From Bacteroidales bacterium (lineage in GTDB: Bacteria > Bacteroidota > Bacteroidia > Bacteroidales > UBA932), in contig JAFUVU010000038.1 in assembly GCA_017477465.1 (NCBI GenBank), forward strand, positions 1-38,814: a stretch of 38,814 bases of DNA. The letters are read 5' to 3'. A program made the position numbers and the translations under genes. The notes beneath the pieces are model-generated. The model searched no databases. It was not told the origin of the DNA and was given only the letters and a program-made list of their open reading frames with translations. This document shows, piece after piece, positions 33,826 through 38,814 of the stretch (positions are counted from its first letter, which is position 1; each line of letters begins with the position of its first letter).

Positions 33826-34346
33826 TGGATTTTTTCCAGTAGGCCTACTATTGCCGGGAACGCAGCGGCCTGGGATACTGCAGCGCCCGGGGGGTCAAGT
33901 GCCACAAGGTCTAATATATTGCCCGGCAGTTGTTTACGGCCGATTTTAAAGCGAGCGCGGGAGCAGCACGCCATGTATTCCAGCGGGAAGCTGTTTTCCG
34001 GCAATAGGGAGATGAAGAGGTCCGGCTCGCCTGACAGCATCAGGTTGACTTTTTCCCTTGACGGTCTGCCGAACCAGTTAAGGTCCTTGCGAAGTACCGT
34101 GGTGTTGATGCTGGTTATCAGACGCTCGTCCTTGCCCAGACGGCGGAAGTCGAAGAAGAAGATATCGGCCTTAATTGAATTTTCGCGGAAAAAGGCGAGG
34201 AGGGCGTTTTTTGCAGCGTCGAAGCTTGGATCTTCCACGTCGATGAAAGCTACGGCCGACCGCACCGCCTTCAGCGGAAGCAGTCCCGTAGGCTCTGCAG
34301 AGGCATCTTTGCGCAAACTCCTGCGCTGGAAAAACTCCTTCAGCAT
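33822..34346 (-). CDS. Conserved hypothetical protein (DUF6913-like)
   Basis: The 174-residue soluble protein has no signal or membrane segment. A central part reads FFFDFRRLGKDERL, then LNWFGRPSREKVNLML and DLFISLLPENSFPLEYMA, a pattern I associate with DUF6913 of Bacteroidales; this is by recall. The KxxNWFGxP block is typical. It is translationally linked on both sides: the ATG shares one base with the adenosine kinase stop (TAATG), and its end overlaps the next gene by 4 bp. No function is known. Confidence 0.6.
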   Translation of the reverse strand: MLKEFFQRRSLRKDASAEPTGLLPLKAVRSAVAFIDVEDPSFDAAKNALLAFFRENSIKADIFFFDFRRLGKDERLITSINTTVLRKDLNWFGRPSREKVNLMLSGEPDLFISLLPENSFPLEYMACCSRARFKIGRKQLPGNILDLVALDPPGAAVSQAAAFPAIVGLLEKIQ

Positions 34347-35338
34347 TACTGATTACTGGCGATTAAGGCGCGGATTTCCTCCTTGGCCGTGCGCCAGCGT
34401 GGAATGTCTATTTTTGTGCCGATGACCTCGACCACCTTTGCGGCGATGATGGACCCGACTTCCCCGCAGACGCGGATGGGCATGCCCAGGGAGTGCGCAT
34501 AGAGGAAGCCTGCGGCGTAGGTGTCGCCTGCTCCTGTTGCGTCGATAGGCTCCGCCGGCCAGGGATCGATGAAGTGATACTCGTCGCCTGATTTTACCAT
34601 CGAACCTTCTTTGCCCACCTTTACGACGGCGATTTTGCAGTGCTTTGCCAGCTCGTCCAAAGCTTCGCGGGGCTCCATCTTTGTGAAGGCCTTGGCTTCG
34701 GATTCGTTGGCGAAGACTATATCTACGTAGTTTTCAACCAGATTGTGGAAGAAGGCGTCGTTGGATTCTACCACATTGTAGGAGGCCATGTCGATGGAGA
34801 TGATGCAGCCGGCGGCTTTGGCAAGACGGGCGGCTTTGGAGATAAGCTCCTGATTCTGCACAAGATAGCCTTCAATGTGGAAGTAGTCATAGCCTTCGAA
34901 CTGTTCGGGGGACAGATCGTCCGGGCCAAGTTCCAGGGTTGCGCCCATGTAATCGGCAAAGGTGCGCTCTGCGTTGGCGCCGGTGATGAAGACCATGCAT
35001 CGGCCGCTGGACTTCTGGCTGTAAAGCATTTGCGCTTTTACGCCAAACTGTTCCATGGTGCTTTTGAAGAGGTTGCCCAGGTCGTCGTTGCCGATTTTTC
35101 CTAAGAAGCCGGACTCCATGCCGAAGATGGCGGTGCAGGTTATGGTGTTGGCTGCACTGCCGCCGGGGACGTATTTTACACCGTATTCCTTCAGGGCTTC
35201 CCAGATGCGGTCTCCGGTTTCCATGTCCACGTGCTGCATGCTGCCAAGCGGGAGGTGATACTTTTTCAGGAGCGTATCGTCCGGCAGGACTGCCAGAATG
35301 TCGGTAAGGGCGTTGCCTATGCCAAGGATGGATTTCAT
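34346..35338 (-). CDS. PfkB-family sugar/adenosine kinase
   Basis: The 330-residue cytoplasmic kinase starts MKSILGIGNALTDILA and has the PfkB signatures: GGSAANT with the substrate-binding Gly pair, GKIGNDDLG, the second PfkB signature in DATGAGDTYAAGFLYA with the catalytic base Asp, and Asn-Glu (ANESEAKAF) for metal binding. This set is that of the adenosine kinase/ribokinase branch in Bacteroidota; adenosine is the most likely substrate, but ribose or another nucleoside cannot be excluded. A frame extension of eight codons was dropped because the family N-terminus begins at 35338 and a promoter lies at 35360-35390. Confidence 0.85.
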   Translation of the reverse strand: MKSILGIGNALTDILAVLPDDTLLKKYHLPLGSMQHVDMETGDRIWEALKEYGVKYVPGGSAANTITCTAIFGMESGFLGKIGNDDLGNLFKSTMEQFGVKAQMLYSQKSSGRCMVFITGANAERTFADYMGATLELGPDDLSPEQFEGYDYFHIEGYLVQNQELISKAARLAKAAGCIISIDMASYNVVESNDAFFHNLVENYVDIVFANESEAKAFTKMEPREALDELAKHCKIAVVKVGKEGSMVKSGDEYHFIDPWPAEPIDATGAGDTYAAGFLYAHSLGMPIRVCGEVGSIIAAKVVEVIGTKIDIPRWRTAKEEIRALIASNQ

Positions 35339-35359
35339 TAGCGTATCTGGTTTAACAGA

Positions 35360-35390
35360 CAAATTTAGCGATTATTTACGGAATTTCAAT
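35360..35390 (-). promoter_or_regulatory. Promoter of the PfkB kinase operon
   Basis: On the minus strand ATTG (CAAT at 35387-35390), exactly 19 bp, then a perfect TAAATTTG (35360-35367). The start codon is 21 bp downstream. It overlaps the divergent promoter region of the flippase gene. Confidence 0.65.
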
Positions 35391-35398
35391 TACCTTTG
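35391..35398 (+). promoter_or_regulatory. -7 box of the flippase-aroE operon
   Basis: A perfect TACCTTTG (35391-35398) ends 7 bp before the ATG at 35406, so the mRNA would be leaderless or nearly so. No TTG box is found 19-20 bp upstream, making this weaker than the recJ and uvrA cases. Confidence 0.45.
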
Positions 35399-35405
35399 CA
35401 TCCAT

Positions 35406-36410
35406 ATGGACAAGAAAACGAAAAATATACTAAGCTACATATTCTGGGGAGCCGTCGCCGTAGTGCTCATTTATTTCTGCATGAAAGCCGTGGACTGGCA
35501 GCAGTTCGGCGCCGCCCTCAAAGTATGCCGATGGGAATACGTCCTGCTTTCCATGCTTCTGGGCGTGATTGTAATACTCATCCGCTCGATAAGGTGGAAG
35601 ATGCTGCTTGACCCGTTCGACCCTTCGACTTCAATCGTCACCACCTTCAATTCATACAATATCTGCATGGCCGTAAACCTTGCACTTCCCCGCGCCGGCG
35701 AAGTTGCAAAGCTGGGCTATATCGTAAAGCATTCAGCAGTGGGGGAAGACGGCAAAAAACTCCTTGGCTTTGACAAGGCCCTGGGAACGCTGATGGTAGA
35801 ACGCGTGTGGGACGCCTTGATAACCCTTAGCATGGCTGCCGTGCTGGTTGCTATAAAATGGGACAGCTTCGGCGGCTACCTTATGGAAAGCCTGAACGGC
35901 CTTGGCGGCGTCACCAGCCTTTGGTGGATACTCGGCATCGTAATTCTGGCCGTTGCAACTCTACTGCTGCTTGCCAGGAAACTTCATGAGCGCGGCGGCG
36001 TCTGGGCCAAAATCTGGGGCTTCATTGAAGGCATCGGCCACGGACTGGTTTCCTTCCTGCACATGAAGCGGGTATGGCTGTTCTTCGTTTTCACTGCCGT
36101 TATCTGGGTGATTTACTGGATCATGAGCGCCTGCATCGTGTGGGCCTTGCAGGACATCGAAGCTTTTGCAAGCCTCACTCTTACCGACGCCTTCTTCCTC
36201 ATGATTGCCGGCAGCATTTCCTCCGTCGTTCCCGTGCCGGGCGGCTTCGGCGCTTATCACGGCGTAGTTGGCGGCGCATTGCTCAGCATTTGGGGCATCC
36301 CTATGGGAACGGGCATGATTTACGCCACCTTGAACCATGAGTCTCAGGTGCTTACGCAGGCTATCGCAGGCTTGGCATCCTATATTCACGAAAACTTTTT
36401 CCGCCGATGA
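35406..36410 (+). CDS. Flippase-like integral membrane protein (LPG synthase TM domain family)
   Basis: The 334-residue protein has about eight membrane segments and matches the lysylphosphatidylglycerol synthase transmembrane family (PF03706, UPF0104): LIRSIRWKMLL in the second segment, the conserved LPRAGEVAKLGYI loop, MVERVWDALITL, and the SVVPVPGGFGAYHGVVGG motif near the C-terminus. Relatives lacking the synthase domain are thought to move lipids or lipid-linked sugars; the cargo is unknown. The frame extends 36 codons upstream into the kinase promoter, so ATG 35406 is preferred. It overlaps aroE by 4 bp (ATGA). Confidence 0.85.
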   Translation: MDKKTKNILSYIFWGAVAVVLIYFCMKAVDWQQFGAALKVCRWEYVLLSMLLGVIVILIRSIRWKMLLDPFDPSTSIVTTFNSYNICMAVNLALPRAGEVAKLGYIVKHSAVGEDGKKLLGFDKALGTLMVERVWDALITLSMAAVLVAIKWDSFGGYLMESLNGLGGVTSLWWILGIVILAVATLLLLARKLHERGGVWAKIWGFIEGIGHGLVSFLHMKRVWLFFVFTAVIWVIYWIMSACIVWALQDIEAFASLTLTDAFFLMIAGSISSVVPVPGGFGAYHGVVGGALLSIWGIPMGTGMIYATLNHESQVLTQAIAGLASYIHENFFRR

Positions 36411-37264
36411 GGTTCGGTATAATAGGCCATCCCGTAGCCGGCTCCATGAGCCCGCGGCTGTTCGGGGCCGCGTACGATGGTCGTTATCCATACGATCTGC
36501 TTGATTATGAGCAATTTGCCGATGCGTGGGCCCGTTTTCTGGACGGCTATGACGGCATAAATGTCACGGCTCCATACAAGCAGGATGCCTTTGCACATGT
36601 TCAGAAGCTTTCGGACAACGCGCGCCTTTCGGGCGCGGTGAACCTTGTAGTACGCGACGGCCTCTCCGGCTACAACACCGACGTTGACGGCGTCCTATAC
36701 GCCTTGACAAGCGGGGCGTCGCTTGACAAGGGTTTCGATGCTCCTGGCGCGGCTCACGGGCAAATCGCTTCAGTCGCTGCGCGGCCCTGTTCAGGGCAAA
36801 TCGCTTCAGTCGCTGCGCGGCCCTGTCCGCTTATGAAGCAGGCCGTTTCTTCGCGCTTTCAGGATTGCGACGCTTTGGTGGTCGGGGCCGGCGGGGCAGC
36901 CAGAGCAGCAGTCGTTGCCGCAAAGCTTCTTGGCTGCAGAGTAACTGTCTGCAACAGAACTCATTCAAAGGCCGCCACCCTTGCCGATGAACTAAACTGC
37001 GACTGCATCCCCCTTGCCGATGTCTCCTCCATTGCGCCAGACCTTATCATCTACACTTTGCCTGGATCGGCCCCTGTGCCGGAGGGATTGCCGTTTGCAT
37101 CGGCAATTGTGCTGGAGGCTGAATATAAAGCGCCTGTGCTCGCCCATATTCCTTGCAAGGCCTATCTCAGCGGCCGTCTTTGGCTTCTTGGACAGGCGGC
37201 GGCAGGCTATGAACTTTTCACAGGCGAAAAACCTTCCGTGGAAAAAATGTTGCAGGTGCTGTAA
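36407..37264 (+). CDS. aroE: Shikimate dehydrogenase
   Basis: Reduces 3-dehydroshikimate with NADPH. The 285-residue protein has GHPVAGSMSPRL (substrate Ser residues), NVTAPYKQD with the catalytic Lys, YNTDVDG with the paired Asp, the nucleotide loop VVGAGGAARA and a late LGQAAAGYELF with the conserved Gln. Between the substrate domain and the Rossmann domain there is an in-frame insertion of two tandem 12-residue units (GQIASVAARPC followed by S, then again by P), coded by a 36-bp duplication at 36758-36829. Most AroE proteins of this group have no such segment. Without it the length would be about 260. Confidence 0.92.
   Translation: MRFGIIGHPVAGSMSPRLFGAAYDGRYPYDLLDYEQFADAWARFLDGYDGINVTAPYKQDAFAHVQKLSDNARLSGAVNLVVRDGLSGYNTDVDGVLYALTSGASLDKGFDAPGAAHGQIASVAARPCSGQIASVAARPCPLMKQAVSSRFQDCDALVVGAGGAARAAVVAAKLLGCRVTVCNRTHSKAATLADELNCDCIPLADVSSIAPDLIIYTLPGSAPVPEGLPFASAIVLEAEYKAPVLAHIPCKAYLSGRLWLLGQAAAGYELFTGEKPSVEKMLQVL
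36758..36829. repeat. Tandem 36-bp repeat inserted in frame in aroE
   Basis: Two units (36758-36793 and 36794-36829) start GGGCAAATCGCTTCAGTCGC and differ only in the last three bases. Each unit begins GGGC and contains GGCCCTG, so it can fold on itself. It adds 24 residues at the hinge between the two domains of shikimate dehydrogenase. Confidence 0.8.
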
Positions 37265-37326
37265 AAAATTTGTAACTTGCCACTGCGCTTACGTGATACC
37301 CACGCAGGTTATAAATATTTAATACT

Positions 37327-38124
37327 ATGGCACTGAACAAAGTAATGCTAATCGGTAACGTTGGCAATGACCCGGAAGTACGTTACCTCGAATCCAATCC
37401 ACAAAATCCCTCAGGCAACGTTAAAGTAGCCTCCTTCCGCCTCGCAACAACAGAAAGATACAGAGACAGAAGCGGCGAACTCAGAGAAAACACCGAATGG
37501 CACAGCATTGTGGTGTGGCGCAACAATGCAGACGTAGTGGAAAAATTCGTCCACAAAGGCAGCCAAATCTACATTGAAGGCAAACTCCGCACCCGCCAAT
37601 GGACAGACCAAAGCGGCAACAAGCGCTTCACAACAGAAGTAGTGGCCGATAACCTGCAACTCCTTGGCAAACGCCCCGAAGGCGAAGGCGCCGGATATCA
37701 AGGCGGCTATGCACAAGGTGCCGGTTCCCAGGGCGGCTACGCACCAAGCGCCGGGCCTCAAGGCGGGTATGCTTCAGGCGCTGGTTCCCAGAGCTATGCA
37801 CAAGGCGCTGGATCTCAGGGCGGATATGCTTCAGGCGCTGGCTCTCAGGGCTATGCACAAGGCGCTGGATCTCAGGGCGGATATGCTTCAGGCGCTGGGT
37901 CTCAAGGCGGTTATGCTTCAGGCGCTGGCTCAATTCCAGCCGGGTTCCAACCAGCATCGGCCGGCTACCAGCCCTCTTCACAACCCTCGCCAAGCCAGGC
38001 GGGCATCCCCGGCCCCGGCGGCCCTGCATCCCAGCCCGGCGCCCCGGTTCCGCCGCAGCCCGTAAACCCCGACTACCAAGGCCCTCTCCCTGCAGCCGAA
38101 CCCTCAGACGATCTGCCGTTCTAA
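37327..38124 (+). CDS. ssb: Single-stranded DNA-binding protein with expanded repetitive tail
   Basis: Binds single-stranded DNA in replication and repair. Residues 1-115 form the OB fold: MALNKVMLIGNVGNDPEVRY, FRLATTERYRDRSGE, TEWHSIVVW, KGSQIYIEGKLRTRQW and TTEVVADNLQLLG. The remaining 150 residues are a disordered Gly/Ser/Gln/Tyr/Ala/Pro tail built mainly from GGYASGAGSQ and GYAQGAGSQ units, and the protein ends in the acidic tip DDLPF that docks partner proteins. At 265 residues it is much longer than usual SSB proteins of about 150-180. The tail repeats are close to identical at DNA level, so their number may vary between strains. No clear promoter pair was found in the 62-bp gap upstream. 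Confidence 0.93.
   Translation: MALNKVMLIGNVGNDPEVRYLESNPQNPSGNVKVASFRLATTERYRDRSGELRENTEWHSIVVWRNNADVVEKFVHKGSQIYIEGKLRTRQWTDQSGNKRFTTEVVADNLQLLGKRPEGEGAGYQGGYAQGAGSQGGYAPSAGPQGGYASGAGSQSYAQGAGSQGGYASGAGSQGYAQGAGSQGGYASGAGSQGGYASGAGSIPAGFQPASAGYQPSSQPSPSQAGIPGPGGPASQPGAPVPPQPVNPDYQGPLPAAEPSDDLPF
37690..37935 (+). repeat. Minisatellite in the ssb tail
   Basis: About eight near-identical 27-30-bp units containing GGCGCTGG(A/C)TCTCAGGGC code the Gly/Ser/Gln tail of SSB. Pairs of units form a 57-bp higher-order repeat. All units keep the frame. Confidence 0.75.
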
Positions 38125-38250
38125 CACTGGCAATCTGAAGCCTAGCATAGACAATCTGTCGTTCTAACACTGACAATTTGCTGTTCTAACGCAGACAATC
38201 AGAATTCCAGCACAGACTATCTGCATTCTAACACTGACAATCGGCCGTCC
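38121..38250. repeat. Six degenerate 21-22-bp repeats behind ssb
   Basis: The core CTAACACTGACAATCTG recurs with register points at 38121, 38142, 38164, 38186, 38207 and 38228, that is at 21, 22, 22, 21 and 21 bp. GACAATC (or a one-base variant) is the best kept part. The spacing is two turns of the DNA helix, so all copies face the same side. The array begins in the ssb stop codon. Confidence 0.6.
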
Positions 38251-38339
38251 TTGCAGGCACAAACAATCAGACGCGAAAAATTATATCGCGCGCGACTGGA
38301 TTGACGCCTCTCGTAAGCCGCTCATTGTCAACAACTTCT

Positions 38340-38395
38340 AAAATAGCTCCAGCCAGCCGCCCTCAAAAGAAGGCTCGACTGGCTGGAGCTATTTT
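38340..38395. terminator. Perfect 17-bp hairpin, terminator-like
   Basis: AAAATAGCTCCAGCCAG (38340-38356) pairs perfectly with CTGGCTGGAGCTATTTT (38379-38395) across a 22-base loop. The symmetrical A and T ends would allow termination from either strand. It lies 215 bp behind ssb, so it may end that transcript or belong to an unrecognised small RNA. No gene is seen in 38125-38456. Confidence 0.5.
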
Positions 38396-38456
38396 ACAAT
38401 CAACTCACAATCCACACCTTACAAACCACCCCAAGCCAGTCGGCCCCGAAGCGCAT

Positions 38457-38680
38457 GACATTACGCAAAAACGCGACAAAACGCGTAACGCGAACAACCA
38501 CGGTGCATGGCATTACGCAAAACTGCGACAAAACGCGTAACGCGAACAACCACGGTGCACGGCATTACGCAAAAAAGCGACAAAATGTGTAATGCGATGA
38601 ACCACAGTGCATGGCATCACGCAAAAATTCGGCAAAATGCGTAATGCGAAAAACCACAGTGCATGGCATTACGCAAAAAT
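38457..38680. repeat. Five REP-like palindromes at exact 52-bp period, last one cut by IS
   Basis: Units start at 38457, 38509, 38561, 38613 and 38665, each 52 bp apart. Each has arms GCATTACGC and GCGTAA(C/T)GC around an AAAA...CAAAA centre, plus an 18-bp spacer with AACCAC(G/A)GTGCA. The period, arm sequence and spacer length match the array at 2295-2600, although the centres and spacers differ. The last unit is interrupted after ATTACGCAAAAAT by the IS end at 38681. Confidence 0.85.
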
Positions 38681-38814
38681 GGTTCTTCGTCAATTTTCGT
38701 GCACATATTTTTTTGAGTAGAGGATGATTTTGATTAGTAAGAGATCATCCTTTGCTCTTCCATACATGGACCTCTTGACCGCCTTAACTTTGTTATTACA
38801 TCCTTCCACAGGTC
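38681..38814 (-). mobile_element. Right end of the same ISL3-family insertion sequence, inverted copy
   Basis: Identical to bases 7-140 in reverse complement over all 134 bases. It starts GGTTCTTCGTCAATTTTCG and runs off the window edge. The insertion lies in the loop of a REP-like palindrome, as at the left end. Confidence 0.75.
38690..38814 (-). CDS. ISL3-family transposase, C-terminal fragment (5' partial)
   Basis: Encodes the last 40 complete residues of the same transposase as at the left window edge, from PVEGCNNKVKAVKR to the TGA stop at 38690-38692. The remaining gene lies beyond the window. The DNA is identical to the left copy, so both are recent copies of one element. Confidence 0.8.
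   Translation of the reverse strand, partial: PVEGCNNKVKAVKRSMYGRAKDDLLLIKIILYSKKYVHEN

Noticed and set aside
38301-38540. 79-codon frame across the hairpin and right repeat array
   Set aside because: It reads through the terminator-like hairpin and the 52-bp repeats and shows no protein-like pattern.

Overview
This 38.8-kb window reads as a chromosomal segment of a member of the Bacteroidales (Bacteroidota), probably a gut-type uncultured lineage. The evidence is the Bacteroidota promoter signature (TAnnTTTG about 19-20 bp after an (A/T)TTG box) ahead of many genes, lipoprotein signals of the Bacteroidales type, fimbrillin (Mfa-like), BACON and BspA-type repeat domains, a SusB-like GH97 enzyme and paired DUF4230 proteins. 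Gene DNA is moderately GC-rich, with one clear AT-rich exception. No tRNA, rRNA or CRISPR array was seen.

Boundaries: bases 1-140 and 38681-38814 are the identical tail of one ISL3-type insertion sequence, in inverted orientation and both cut by the window edge, as expected of a contig broken at a multicopy IS. Both copies end inside the same kind of palindromic repeat.

Left part (184-4058): glycerate kinase, then a REP-associated tyrosine transposase (RAYT) followed 16 bp later by six palindromes at an exact 52-bp period. A second 52-bp-period array of the same palindrome family lies at 38457-38680. Next come shikimate kinase and a secreted esterase.

Central housekeeping part (4155-14746): recJ, then a minus-strand run (metallo-hydrolase, biotin ligase, membrane acyltransferase), a plus-strand run (two tandem deoxynucleoside kinases and a long-chain acyl-CoA ligase), and uvrA. 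uvrA is bracketed by inverted copies of a 110-bp nested palindrome that occurs four times in the window, always beside stop codons.

Surface part (14913-23719): a four-gene minus-strand operon encodes a 1181-residue lipoprotein (fimbrillin-like domain, BspA-type LRR, BACON, M64 metallopeptidase), a fimbrillin, a 48-residue peptide and a second fimbrillin-like lipoprotein. I read this as a candidate type V pilus with a proteolytic tip. Divergent to it are a TonB-dependent receptor and a calycin-like lipoprotein.

Glycan and accessory part (23813-30929): an alpha-amylase / SusB-like glucosidase / nucleoside kinase operon, then a small accessory patch with a relic of an MmeI-like restriction-modification gene and two DUF4230 genes. 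Right housekeeping part (30983-38124): lysS-trmH, an adenosine kinase operon, a flippase-aroE pair and ssb. Both trmH and aroE carry apparent in-frame repeat insertions between their domains, so repeats here invade coding DNA as well as intergenic DNA.
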